This document shows positions 35,247 to 44,134 of a stretch of 60,362 bases of DNA, in pieces. Location: assembly GCA_016342655.1 (NCBI GenBank), contig JAEINL010000017.1, positions 1-60,362 on the forward strand. The letters run 5' to 3'. Each line of letters begins with the position of its first letter. Position 1 is the stretch's first letter. A model generated the notes under the pieces. The model saw only the letters and a list, made by a program, of their open reading frames with translations, was not told where the DNA came from and searched no databases. The translations under genes and the position numbers were made by a program. Source of the stretch: Sphaerochaeta sp. (lineage in GTDB: Bacteria > Spirochaetota > Spirochaetia > Sphaerochaetales > Sphaerochaetaceae).

Positions 35247-35303
35247 TGTTTCATACTACCCCTTGACGCTCCCAAGCTCAAGTGCGTATACTCACCTTGA
35301 TTT

Positions 35304-35376
35304 CGGAGCGTTGCCTAGTGGCTAAGGCGCCTGCTTTGGGAGCAGGAAATCGAAGGTTCAAGTCCTTTCGCTCCGA
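35304..35376 (+). tRNA. tRNA-Pro (UGG)
   Basis: A cloverleaf with acceptor CGGAGCG/CGCTCCG, anticodon stem CCTGC/GCAGG with loop TTTGGGA (anticodon TGG), and T-arm GGTTCAAGTCC. The CCA end is not encoded. Followed by a terminator. Confidence 0.9.
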
Positions 35377-35406
35377 TAATGTACACTCTTCACCAGAAGA
35401 TCCAAG

Positions 35407-35450
35407 AAATGGCAATGTGTTTGGGAAACAAACAGATTGCCATTTTTTTT
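35407..35450 (+). terminator. Terminator of tRNA-Pro
   Basis: AAATGGCAAT pairs with ATTGCCATTT, with an inner GTTT/AAAC pairing, and runs into eight T. Confidence 0.85.
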
Positions 35451-35948
35451 GGCCCGGATCAGAATTTTGTGGGATTTATAATGTTGGTAGGGGATCCTGC
35501 TGGCTTCCATAATCTTCCAGAAGGATAGGGGTATATAGGGGAATTCCTGGCAAGACCCCTAAGATTTAGAGGCGGACGTAGAATCTCTCGATGTGTTGCC
35601 TCCCATGAACAGGGTGAGCATCTGGCTTGAGGAAAAGCAAGCCTTATTCTATCGCCCGGAGAGAGAACTTCTCCCAACTTATTCAATCCAGCCTACGTCA
35701 CATCAGGTTCAGGAATAGCTTGGCGTCTCTTGTCACGACACGACTTCGTCCAAACAGGCAAAAAGCTCAAAACCCAACCAGAAGGCTCAAAAGGCAATCC
35801 ATTCCTGTCATACGTGTCATTCTCGTTAACTTATACGCTTACTTATACCATGTGTAACTATGTGATATGTTATAAGTTTATCTAAACTTCTTCTAACATG
35901 TGACATTTTCTATCTTTTTATTTTATAACGATTTAGATGCTTTTTCCC
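35451..35948. other. Gene-free stretch with possible coding scraps
   Basis: No intact gene. Two short frames look coding but carry no start: 35458-35527 (NFVGFIMLVGDPAGFHNLPE) and 35563-35719 (EADVESLDVLPPMNRVSIWL and on), in different frames and separated by stops. They may be pieces of one lost protein; I do not recognise it. CTTCTTCTAACAT occurs twice, near 35888 and 35954. Confidence 0.35.
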
Positions 35949-35977
35949 TTGACTTCTTCTAACATATACCACATTAT
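35949..35977 (+). promoter_or_regulatory. Promoter of the 36012 gene
   Basis: TTGACT (35949-35954), 17-bp spacer, CATTAT (35972-35977). The CTTCTTCTAACAT copy overlapping the spacer repeats 66 bp upstream and could bind a regulator. Confidence 0.5.
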
Positions 35978-36011
35978 ATATATGTAAGAAGAACAAACAA
36001 GGAGAGCAGAG

Positions 36012-36248
36012 ATGAAGAAGTTAGCAAAAACCTTAGCAATAACCCTGCTTCTGGTGATAGCCGCCACTTCCTTGTTTGCTGCAAACGCTAACGAGACTGC
36101 CGTGCTGAGGCTGACAGCCTATATTCCTGAGAAGACGACCTTCCAGACTTTTGATAATGAGTTTGTCGTAGACTCCAATGCCTACAACTTTACGTACTCA
36201 GTACAGCAATGGGCCAATACAAAGATGCTGTTCATAGTGGCAAACTAA
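36012..36248 (+). CDS. Small secreted protein, possibly frameshifted
   Basis: 78 residues with a clear signal peptide (LAKTLAITLLLVIAATSLFAA, cleavage near residue 24) and a beta-rich remainder (AVLRLTAYIPEKTTFQTFDN). Strong ribosome site AAGGAGAG. From about 36210 another frame reads on (YKDAVHSGKLNENDISGSG, then QASLQYDGSVNLGK) to a stop at 36373, so the present stop may come from a frameshift in a longer gene. Function unknown; the style matches periplasmic proteins of spirochetes. Confidence 0.55.
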   Translation: MKKLAKTLAITLLLVIAATSLFAANANETAVLRLTAYIPEKTTFQTFDNEFVVDSNAYNFTYSVQQWANTKMLFIVAN

Positions 36249-36324
36249 ATGAGAATGATATAAGCGGGTCCGGACAGGCAAGCTTGCAATATGATGGGTC
36301 AGTGAATTTGGGAAAAATCACTGG

Positions 36325-36660
36325 CTCCTACTTTTTATTATTCCACCAGTATGCTTTTTATTGTTCTACCTAAGCATATCCATTGCCATCTCATCCCTAC
36401 CCATGCTGACCCCAATGATATTCATTCTCTGTGTGGTTGGATCCTATGCGATTAACACAAGCTTCTCCGATAAAGGTATAAGACTCTTCTTGGGTATTTC
36501 CTGTAGAATTTAGATTCCTCTGTATCCCCTGCTGTACCGGGACGTATCCTAAGGCCTATGCCTCAAGCAATCTTCAGACAAGCCCTGTTGATGCGTAAAG
36601 GTAGGTATCCCATATTCTTGGAAGACATCAGAAATCCATATAAAAGTTTTGAACAAGACA
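36325..36660 (+). pseudogene. Remnant of a tripartite tricarboxylate transporter TctA-type permease
   Basis: Across two frames the DNA encodes LPMLTPMIFILCVVGSYAIN and, after stops, ILRPMPQAIFRQALLMRKG then RYPIFLEDI. TctA proteins end with a helix of the type LLAPLILVLCVVGAYAINNS and then GPMAEDNFRQALLMSGGD. Order and spacing fit, but frameshifts and stops break the reading. Only the C-terminal fifth remains. Confidence 0.55.
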
Positions 36661-36727
36661 TGTATAAAGAGAGAAGACGACCCGTTGGGTCGTCTTCCTA
36701 TATATGTATCAGACTACGTCTTGCCTG

Positions 36728-37141
36728 TTATGCAACTCTTGATTGAAAAAGCAACCTGGCCATAAAGCGCCCGAGTGCCTTACCGAAATTTGCGTCATAG
36801 CTGAGAACAGCTTCATAGACGTTCACTTCCCTGCCCTTCTCAATGCTGAGGTAGTAGAGGTGGTCACATATTTCAAAGAACACGTCGGCCCTTCTTCTTC
36901 CAGGGAAGCTCATCTGCGTAGTCCAATTCTCCATGACCTGGCTGATAGGCTGGTAGTAATTACTCATCCAGGAGAAGGTTGCCTCATCCCAGGTGATGTT
37001 GCTCTTCAAGTTCTTTCCCAGAAAATATCGATGCCCTTCAATATGTGATGCTAGTCTATTATAATCTGTTCCAAGGAACATGTCTGTGTCCTTAATCAAA
37101 AATTCAATGCTTTCTTTTTTGTTTTCTTCGTTGTTATTCAT
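36728..37141 (-). CDS. DUF4032-like small protein
   Basis: A 137-residue acidic/aromatic protein. DYNRLASHIEGHRYFLGKN, the spacing to a WDEA motif, and FPGRRRADVFFEICDHLYYL with EKGREVNVYEA resemble the DUF4032 domain, but here it stands alone without the partner domain. Start at 37141 after AAGGAGTTTTACT; an upstream in-frame start at 37180 lacks such a site. It survives intact in a region otherwise full of gene remnants. Function unknown. Confidence 0.6.
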   Translation of the reverse strand: MNNNEENKKESIEFLIKDTDMFLGTDYNRLASHIEGHRYFLGKNLKSNITWDEATFSWMSNYYQPISQVMENWTTQMSFPGRRRADVFFEICDHLYYLSIEKGREVNVYEAVLSYDANFGKALGRFMARLLFQSRVA

Positions 37142-37180
37142 AGTAAAACTCCTTTTCACGTTCTTTATTTTATATGTCAA

Positions 37181-37386
37181 TTATACCAAGTTAATCAGGC
37201 TTATACAAGCACACAAGACCGTATACTATTGCATTGTTCCGTTGTGTTTTTGTATTTTTCAGTCTTTTTGTTCCATATTTTCAGGATTTGTATGGTATTT
37301 AACCAGCTTTGGCTGATGAAAAAGCCATCTCCTCTAGAATGTGAAGAGAGGGTAAAAAAACACTTGAACAGGAGATGAAACACCAT
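37181..37386. other. AT-rich spacer
   Basis: No gene or remnant recognised between the DUF4032-like gene and the superoxide dismutase remnant. Confidence 0.4.
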
Positions 37387-37660
37387 TACTTAGTGAAAAG
37401 GGTGCCTACAGCATCCCAGTCAACAACATTCCAGAAAGCCTTTACATAGTCACCTCTGAGGTTCTTATACTTCAGATACTATGCATGCTCCCACACATCG
37501 ATGCCAAGAATTGAGGTAACACCCTTAGTATCCATCAAGGGGTTATCATGGTTCGGATAGGAAGAGACTGTGAGCTTTCCATCTGTATCGACAGAGAGGA
37601 AAGCCCATCCTTAGCCAAAGCGAGACAAAGCTGCCTTGCCCATTGCATCCTTGAGAGAAT
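37387..37660 (-). pseudogene. Fe/Mn superoxide dismutase remnant, C-terminal half
   Basis: The reverse strand encodes KDAMGKAALSRFG, stop, [43 protein letters not shown], stop, [20 protein letters not shown] and [10 protein letters not shown]. These are the C-terminal motifs of Fe/Mn superoxide dismutase, including the metal ligand Asp in [10 protein letters not shown]. Two in-frame stops (TAA near 37616, TAG near 37482) and loss of the N-terminal half, cut by the 162-bp repeat, make it a pseudogene. Otherwise the sequence is well kept, so the loss is recent. Confidence 0.88.
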
Positions 37661-37815
37661 GAAAGGTATCAATACCCCAGGGCAAGCCCTGGAAAGAGGA
37701 GGCGTTGCCTCCTTTTCCGAGCCAAGGGGCTCACGTATCTCACCTTGCTTTCCCGGCACTCGCTCGGTAATGCAACCATGGTAATGCTTGTGCTACTCTC
37801 GCTTCGTTGGGGAAT
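37654..37815. repeat. 162-bp dispersed repeat, copy B
   Basis: Same element as 33512-33673 (8 substitutions). Here it joins the broken N-terminal side of the superoxide dismutase remnant within 7 bp, so it marks a deletion or insertion point. Confidence 0.85.
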
Positions 37816-38018
37816 GAAACCTCCAAGTTCTATATTTCCTAGTTATTCACTAGGTATGAATAACTATACTCATAACCCTTTACCTGACAAGCCTTACAAA
37901 TGGACTTTACTCAATTATATTGCTAACAATTTAAAATATAACACCTTACTACGTACAAAATTCCTGTAGCATCTTTACCTTTTCCCTGATTTGGGGTACT
38001 GTTTCACCGTTACAACAC
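37816..38018. other. AT-rich spacer before tRNA-Arg
   Basis: No gene, repeat or remnant recognised. Confidence 0.4.
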
Positions 38019-38092
<74 letters not shown>

Positions 38093-38095
38093 GTA

Positions 38096-38142
38096 AAAAC
38101 CACCGTAAAACTCTTGTAGAGTTTTACGGTGGTTTTCTTTTT
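38096..38142 (+). terminator. Terminator of tRNA-Arg
   Basis: A 19-bp perfect stem beginning AAAACCACCG with a 3-nt loop, followed by TTTTCTTTTT. Confidence 0.9.
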
Positions 38143-38256
38143 ATGAGCCAGCAGATCACTCTTGACTCACTGAACCCTGACGCTTCCCTAATATCCATTC
38201 TCTGATATTTTATTTGGTGACTTCATGGTCATACACTAGCAGTGGTGTGTACCTGA

Positions 38257-38610
38257 GGTAAGTGGATACCCAGTCTTTTGGATTTGCCTAGCCTGTGGAT
38301 TTCTTCAACTATCAAAGCCTTTATTAGACCTGCTCTCATAATTTCTGCAATCAAGTATCTTTTAGTTCCCTTTGTGGCAACAGGAACAGCCTTTTTACTG
38401 GGATTTGGAAAGATTGACAATGGGCTCCCATTGAAGGTGATCCTTATTCTTTCTTCGATGCCAGTAGGATGTACCGCGTTGGTCCCTCCCTCAATCTATG
38501 ACTTGGATATAGACCTTGCAAATGCAGGATGGATAGTGACGACGGCACTCCTTGTGATAGTCATCCCCCTACAAATGCTCATTGTCACCTTTTATGTAAA
38601 CAGTGAAGCG
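38257..38610 (+). pseudogene. AEC-family transporter remnant, C-terminal part
   Basis: The frame encodes three C-terminal membrane helices of an auxin-efflux-carrier-type permease: YLLVPFVATGTAFLLGFG, LPLKVILILSSMPVGCTALV with PPSIYDLDIDLANAG, and WIVTTALLVIVIPLQMLIV. It begins after a TGA at 38254 with no proper start and lacks about two thirds of the protein; the frame then reads on into unrelated sequence to 38865. A fragment, not a working transporter. Confidence 0.6.
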
Positions 38611-38800
38611 ATTGTACATTCAGGACAGGTTCTTAGACTTGCCCTGTACCACGTGTGTTCTATTGATCTGAAAGACGCATCCCAAAGAGTTAGGATAGAA
38701 GGAAGGCCCAAGCCTCTGTCTCATTTCCTTACTACGGACTACAGTCCCAAACCAAGGGATTGGCTCAGGACTGTAGTAGTTTGGGAACACACACTCTTAG

Positions 38801-39157
38801 CTACATCAGGTCTCTATAAATTCCTGCATGGAAAGCCGCCCCACAATGATTGCAGTCCTTTCTGAGAATCTCAGCTAGAGTTTTCTCAACCAGGTTGCAA
38901 TCGCCTAGCCCGATATTCCCCAGAGCGATCAGGTATTCACAGTGAATCCGATTTCTAGGAGTCAAGTCCACATCGAATAACTGCAGTTCAGGCAGAGAGA
39001 CAGCAAAGTAATCAATGGTGATCTTGTCGAAGTAGTGCTTTTCACCATAGTCCACCAATTTGTGAAACCTAGCCAATGATGCATCGATTCTTCCCAGCTT
39101 TCTCAAGGCAAGGCCTTCATATAAGATCATATCTGCCATCTGATCATTGTAATACAT
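38801..39157 (-). pseudogene. DUF5107/TPR protein remnant, C-terminal part
   Basis: A 118-residue reverse frame: LYEGLALRKLGRIDASLARF, HKLVDYGEKHYFDKITIDYF, AVSLPELQLFDVDLTPRNRI and ALGNIGLGDCNLVEKTLAEI. These are the terminal TPR motifs of the long DUF5107 proteins that carry a KIDYFAVSLPD-type signature. About 900 residues of N-terminal sequence are missing. The subtype differs from the intact DUF5107 gene at 16840. No ribosome site. Confidence 0.6.
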
Positions 39158-39340
39158 ACTCTTTACGCCCCAAGGGGCGGGGAATGCCCCCCCTCTCTTT
39201 ACGAACCCATTCCCTGTAATGCCAGGTATGATAAATATAGCTGTGGTCTATGCATTGTTTTACCCATAGTATGCACACTATTTACTTATAGGTAATTTAT
39301 TTACTAATTATTATCGGTAGAGAGTCCGTTAACAAAACCC
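39158..39340. other. Spacer upstream of the pot operon
   Basis: A GC-rich hairpin CGCCCC/GGGGCG at 39169-39182, otherwise no gene. The remnant frame on the reverse strand continues a short way into it without homology. Confidence 0.4.
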
Positions 39341-39369
39341 TTGACAGTACCCGTTAAATATTCGATAGT
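39341..39369 (+). promoter_or_regulatory. Promoter of potABC
   Basis: -35 TTGACA (39341-39346), 17-bp spacer, -10 GATAGT (39364-39369), 81 nt before the potA start. Confidence 0.6.
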
Positions 39370-39449
39370 CGCAAGTATGTCGTGAAGGCCCAGAGGATAG
39401 ACTTCTCTGGAATATTTATGCCTGAAACGAGTGGAGGGAATGGAAAAGA

Positions 39450-40580
39450 TTGAAAGGTGTTGAAATTGCAGTCGAACAGGTCTCCAGAGCTTATGGAACA
39501 TTCAAGGCACTCGATGATGTGAGTGTTACAATACAGAAAGGTGAGTTCTTCTCCCTTTTGGGACCATCAGGATGTGGCAAGACCACACTGCTAAGGATTA
39601 TCGCAGGGTTTGACTACCCCGATACGGGAACTGTAGAGTTCGATGGCAAAGACATCCTTCCCTTGCCTCCTGACAAGCGGCAATCAAACACTGTCTTCCA
39701 GACCTATGCCCTCTTTCCCCATCTTACAGTCTATGAAAATGTAGCGTTCCCCCTACGTCTCAGGCGGGTTGAGAAAGACGAGCTAGACCGCCGCGTACGT
39801 GAGTATGTCCGCCTGGTCCAACTTGAAGAGCACATTGACAAGAAACCTTCCATGCTCAGTGGAGGCCAGAAACAGCGTGTGGCCATTGCTAGGGCGCTCA
39901 TAAACGAGCCGAGGGTGCTTCTCCTAGACGAACCACTATCAGCTCTTGACGCCAAACTGAGACAGAACCTTCTCATAGAGCTTGACGTTATTCATGACAA
40001 GGTTGGCATTACCTTTATCTATGTGACCCATGACCAGAGCGAGGCTCTCTCTGTCTCTGACCGCATTGCAGTGATGAACAAGGGTAAGATCCTGCAGATT
40101 GGAACTCCTTATGAGATTTATGAGGCGCCTGCCACCCGCTTTGTGGCACAATTCATCGGCGAGTCAAACATCTTCCCCTGCAAGGTTCTCGCCTGTGAGC
40201 CTTTTGAAAAAGAGTATATGCTCACCGTCGACGTACCCTCCCTTGGTGGGGTAGTCACAGTCACCGACTACGATCCTTCGGAAATTGGGGCGGAAGTTGA
40301 CTTCACAGTCAGACCGGAAAAAGTCAGGATTACACCAAATCCTCCCAAGACGACCCACAAGTATATGAACTCCTACAAAGGCGTGGTAGATGAGCCTGTT
40401 TACTCTGGTTTTCAGTCAAAATTCTACATACGACTCGATAATGAGGCGAAGTCCATCATCAAAGTATTCAAACAGCATACTGCATTCCTTGATGAAGGGC
40501 CTGAGATCGAATGGCGTGATACTGTCTATGTAAGCTGGACTGCGGCAGATGGATATATTGTAAAGGAAACAGACCGATGA
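39450..40580 (+). CDS. potA: Spermidine/putrescine ABC transporter ATP-binding protein
   Basis: A 376-residue ATPase: Walker A GPSGCGKTT near 37, Q-loop VFQTYALFPHLT, signature LSGGQKQRVAIARAL near 135 and Walker B VLLLDEPLSALDAKLR, then a C-terminal TOBE region. The only in-frame start is a TTG at 39450, 11 nt after GGAGGG. An ATG at 39440 lies one frame off and would give MEKIE before stopping, so a one-base change near 39455 may have altered the native start. It overlaps potB by ATGA. Confidence 0.9.
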   Translation: MKGVEIAVEQVSRAYGTFKALDDVSVTIQKGEFFSLLGPSGCGKTTLLRIIAGFDYPDTGTVEFDGKDILPLPPDKRQSNTVFQTYALFPHLTVYENVAFPLRLRRVEKDELDRRVREYVRLVQLEEHIDKKPSMLSGGQKQRVAIARALINEPRVLLLDEPLSALDAKLRQNLLIELDVIHDKVGITFIYVTHDQSEALSVSDRIAVMNKGKILQIGTPYEIYEAPATRFVAQFIGESNIFPCKVLACEPFEKEYMLTVDVPSLGGVVTVTDYDPSEIGAEVDFTVRPEKVRITPNPPKTTHKYMNSYKGVVDEPVYSGFQSKFYIRLDNEAKSIIKVFKQHTAFLDEGPEIEWRDTVYVSWTAADGYIVKETDR

Positions 40581-41509
40581 AGAAGGTTTTGAAACCCAAG
40601 GAGCGTGAGCAACTTCTAGGGACGACCTACGCATTCCCCATGGGAATCTGGTTTACCCTCTTCTTCACCATCCCTCTTTCAATCATAGTCCTCTACAGTT
40701 TCCTCAAGCGGGGGCTCTATGGTGGAGTGGAATGGGAGTTCACCCTTGACGCCTATAAGCAGATGTTCAACCCTAGCTTTGCAAAGGTGGTGATCCGCAC
40801 CCTGTGGATCAGCATCCTTGCGACCTTTGGGAGCATCCTCATAGCAATCCCCTGTGGGTACGCCATGGCAAAAAGCAAATACCAGACAACCCTCTTGTTT
40901 CTCATTATCATTCCCTTCTGGACAAACTCGCTCATTCGCATCTATGCATGGATATCAATCCTGTCGACAGAAGGCTTCATCAACACGCTTCTGATCAAGA
41001 TGGGAATTCTCACCGAAGGTGTGCAACTCATCTACAACAATGGGGCAGTGGTGCTTGTCCTAATCTATATGTACCTTCCCTTTGCTATCCTTCCTCTTTT
41101 CACCACCATAGACAAGTTTGATTTTGCCCTCCTTGATGCCGCCCGTGATCTCGGTGCGTCCAAGCTGGAATCGATAATCAAGGTCATGTTCCCCAACATA
41201 AAGAGTGGTCTGAGTACTGCCTTTATTTTTACATTCATCCCCATATTCGGGGCCTACACTGTCCCCTTGCTCGTCGGTGGAAAGGATTCGACTATGATAG
41301 GTAACATCATCGTTGACCAAGTATCCAAGACGCGCAACTGGCCATTGGCCTCAGCCTTCTCCATGGTGCTTACCCTCATCTCCCTCGTAGGGGTGTTCTG
41401 GATGCTCTACAATGGCAAACGTGAACAACAACAAACGAAGAAGACCACCCAGCAGTCCCTCGAGCTGAACATCCGAAGGCATCACTTGCGTAAGGGAAAC
41501 AGCAAATGA
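40577..41509 (+). CDS. potB: Spermidine/putrescine ABC transporter permease
   Basis: A 310-residue inner-membrane permease with six predicted helices and the EAA loop LLDAARDLGASKLESIIKVM near 186. Starts in the ATGA overlap with potA and ends in an ATGA overlap with potC, so the three are translationally coupled. Confidence 0.9.
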   Translation: MKKVLKPKEREQLLGTTYAFPMGIWFTLFFTIPLSIIVLYSFLKRGLYGGVEWEFTLDAYKQMFNPSFAKVVIRTLWISILATFGSILIAIPCGYAMAKSKYQTTLLFLIIIPFWTNSLIRIYAWISILSTEGFINTLLIKMGILTEGVQLIYNNGAVVLVLIYMYLPFAILPLFTTIDKFDFALLDAARDLGASKLESIIKVMFPNIKSGLSTAFIFTFIPIFGAYTVPLLVGGKDSTMIGNIIVDQVSKTRNWPLASAFSMVLTLISLVGVFWMLYNGKREQQQTKKTTQQSLELNIRRHHLRKGNSK

Positions 41510-42309
41510 TCAAGCACCAATACAACAAGAAAAGTAAGATATCTTTCTCATTTGCCATGCTGTACCTGACCATCATATTCCTGTTTGTCCCTCTCTTTGT
41601 GGTTGTCTTTTTCTCATTCAATGACTCCAAGGGAATGCAGTGGAGCCATGCCTCTCTAATCTGGTATAAGAAACTGATCTTTGAAAGCCCTTCCTTATGG
41701 TTGGCATTCAGGAACAGCCTCATCATCGCCCTAACCAGCAGCATCACTGCAACCTTCTTAGGTACTCTGGCAGCCATCGGCATCAAGTGGTACCGCTTCA
41801 AGGGAAAGAGCTACATCACAACCATCAGCTATCTTCCGATGGTTCTCCCTGAGGTCATCATTGGTATCTCGATGCTCATCTTTTTCTCTGCAGTAAGGGT
41901 ACGCCTTGGCATGTTTACCATATTTGCAGCCCATACGACCTTCAACCTCCCATTTGTCTTCATGATGGTCTCAGCCCGCCTCGATGAGTTTGACTACTCA
42001 ACAGTGGAAGCCGCTCGCGACCTTGGGGCCAATGAGAGCCAGACCTTGCGCAAGGTAATCATCCCCACGATCATACCCGGTGTACTTTCAGGATTTCTGA
42101 TGTGCATAACCATGTCGCTTGAAGACTTTGTCATCACATTCTTTGTTTCGGGCCCCGGTTCGGGCACCCTGCCCCTCTATGTCTATTCCATGATCCGTTA
42201 TGGCGTATCACCGGTGATCAATGCCCTGACCTTTGTCATGATATTGGGTACCATGGTCATAGCCTTTACGTTCAGACGGTTTCTTAAGACTGTGGCTGCA
42301 AGCAGCTAA
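41506..42309 (+). CDS. potC: Spermidine/putrescine ABC transporter permease
   Basis: A 267-residue permease; EAA loop TVEAARDLGANESQTLRKVI near 166. Completes the channel with PotB. The expected binding-protein gene potD is not next to it; the following gene is a sodium symporter behind its own spacer. Confidence 0.9.
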   Translation: MIKHQYNKKSKISFSFAMLYLTIIFLFVPLFVVVFFSFNDSKGMQWSHASLIWYKKLIFESPSLWLAFRNSLIIALTSSITATFLGTLAAIGIKWYRFKGKSYITTISYLPMVLPEVIIGISMLIFFSAVRVRLGMFTIFAAHTTFNLPFVFMMVSARLDEFDYSTVEAARDLGANESQTLRKVIIPTIIPGVLSGFLMCITMSLEDFVITFFVSGPGSGTLPLYVYSMIRYGVSPVINALTFVMILGTMVIAFTFRRFLKTVAASS

Positions 42310-42514
42310 GGTCCGGAGGCAACAAAGACTATGCCATCATTTTTCTCATCAGAGTCACCTTACTTGCTACCAAGCTGGAAAGGTGATTAATTCGATATGT
42401 TTCGTACATTCTCTGCATAAATATACAATTACTGTTCATTTACTGCAAACAATCTCTTGCCAGCAGGATTATTTCTAGGTACTCTAAAACAAATCCTCCT
42501 ATAAGAGAGTTGCT

Positions 42515-44011
42515 ATGAACAGTTATCAGCTTATTACCTCCCTAGCCTTTGCATTGTATCTTGGTCTCATGTTGACCATCGGATTTGTCACCTACAAGAG
42601 AACTCACAGCACCAGTGACTTTTTTCTTGGCAACCGCTCTGTCGGACCTTGGTTTACAGCCCTTAGTGCAGAAGCCTCTGACATGTCAGGCTGGCTCTTG
42701 ATGGGCCTTCCTGGGGTTGCCTATTTTACAGGACTGCAGGAAGCCTTCTGGACTGCAGCAGGGCTCTTGGTCGGCACCTACCTGAACTGGCTCTTCATAG
42801 CCAAGCGCATGCGAAAATACACCATCCATGCAAAAGACTCCATCACCATCCCAGAGTTTTTCACCAACCGTTTTCATGATAAGACCAAGGTATTGCAGAC
42901 CATAAGCTCTATCCTTATCCTGGTCTTTTTTGTGGTCTACACCGCAAGTGGCTTCCTTGCAAGTGCCAAGCTCTTCAACACGGTATTTGGCATGAACTAC
43001 TACATTGCACTCTTATTGGGGGTAGCGGTAATTCTGGGGTACACCTTGCTGGGGGGGTATCTTGCTGTTGTGGCAACCGACTTCTTCCAGGGTTCGCTGA
43101 TGTTCATAGCCCTGGTCCTTACCTCTGTCATCGCAGTAGTGACCCTCGGAGGTCCCTCTGTCACTATCGACAAACTCTCATCCTTTGGCATGCAGTTCGT
43201 CAATCCCTTTGTGGCAGAGCCAGGTTCGACGTATGGCATAGTCGACAGCCTCTCAGCACTCTCTTGGGGGCTGGGCTATTTTGGCATGCCCCATGTGTTG
43301 GTAAGATTCATGTCCATCCGCAGCAACAAGGAGGTGAAAACCTCCAGAAGGATTGCCATGGTATGGGTGACCATAGCCATGGCAGCAGCACTTGCCATAG
43401 GGGTTATCGGCAAGTCGTTCCTGCTTCCTATGGTTTATGAGAGCCAAGGTGCTGCAGAGGCTGTGTTTATCGCAAGCATGCAGAAGATATTCCCAACTTT
43501 CATTGCAGGAATCTTCCTCTGTGCCATCCTGGCAGCGAGCATGAGTACTTCTGACAGCCAGCTCCTTGTCGCTTCATCGGCCTTCAGCAAGGATGTATAC
43601 AAGGCCATCATCCGTAAGAATGCATCCGAGAAGGAGACCCTTGCTGTAAGCAGGATCACCGTCCTAGTAATCAGCGTCATTGCCGTATTCCTTGCAATGG
43701 ACCCGAGTAGTTCCATTTTTGATATTGTCAGCTACGCTTGGGCAGGCTTCGGCGCTACATTTGGTCCTGTCATCATAGCAAGTCTCTTTTGGAGACGGGC
43801 AACGCGTAATGGGGCCATAGCTGCAATGGTCGGAGGCGGCCTCACTGTAGTGATCTGGAAACAGCTCTCCGGGGGCCTCTTTGATGTCTATGAACTGCTT
43901 CCTGGCTTTATCATCGCTTCGATTCTCATGGTGGTATTCAGCCTCTTGGAAAAGAACCCCGATCCCAAGATGCTCGCTGACTTTGACAAGTACCAGAACA
44001 TCCAGGACTAG
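42515..44011 (+). CDS. putP: Sodium/proline symporter family protein (PutP type)
   Basis: A 498-residue sodium:solute symporter with about 13 predicted helices. Typical PutP segments: EASDMSGWLLMGLPG near 52, GYTLLGGYLAVVATDF near 170 and AASMSTSDSQLLVASS near 338. It should import proline with Na ions; sodium-site serines and threonines of the last segment are kept. ATAAGAGAG precedes the ATG. Substrate assigned by resemblance. Confidence 0.85.
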   Translation: MNSYQLITSLAFALYLGLMLTIGFVTYKRTHSTSDFFLGNRSVGPWFTALSAEASDMSGWLLMGLPGVAYFTGLQEAFWTAAGLLVGTYLNWLFIAKRMRKYTIHAKDSITIPEFFTNRFHDKTKVLQTISSILILVFFVVYTASGFLASAKLFNTVFGMNYYIALLLGVAVILGYTLLGGYLAVVATDFFQGSLMFIALVLTSVIAVVTLGGPSVTIDKLSSFGMQFVNPFVAEPGSTYGIVDSLSALSWGLGYFGMPHVLVRFMSIRSNKEVKTSRRIAMVWVTIAMAAALAIGVIGKSFLLPMVYESQGAAEAVFIASMQKIFPTFIAGIFLCAILAASMSTSDSQLLVASSAFSKDVYKAIIRKNASEKETLAVSRITVLVISVIAVFLAMDPSSSIFDIVSYAWAGFGATFGPVIIASLFWRRATRNGAIAAMVGGGLTVVIWKQLSGGLFDVYELLPGFIIASILMVVFSLLEKNPDPKMLADFDKYQNIQD

Positions 44012-44025
44012 TTTTGCACGCATGC

Positions 44026-44056
44026 CATTCCTGCCAACACTACGTTGACAGGAATG
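44026..44056 (+). terminator. Stem-loop terminator after putP
   Basis: CATTCCTG/CAGGAATG with extra pairing outside (GCAT/ATGC) and inside (CAAC/GTTG), followed by TGATATTTTTG. Confidence 0.7.
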
Positions 44057-44134
44057 CCGATGCATGTGATATTTTTGTGCACCCAAACCTCTGAGAACAG
44101 ATAACTCACTATGTTCTGATCGGGAGGATACCCT

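Noticed and set aside
37387-37660. Stop-codon read-through or recoding in the superoxide dismutase frame
   Set aside because: Two different stops (TAA, TAG), neither TGA, plus a missing N-terminal half; simple decay explains it.
38278-38865. Intact 195-residue transporter
   Set aside because: Only the last membrane helices of an AEC protein are present, the start is a TTG without a ribosome site, and the last 85 residues are unlike the family.
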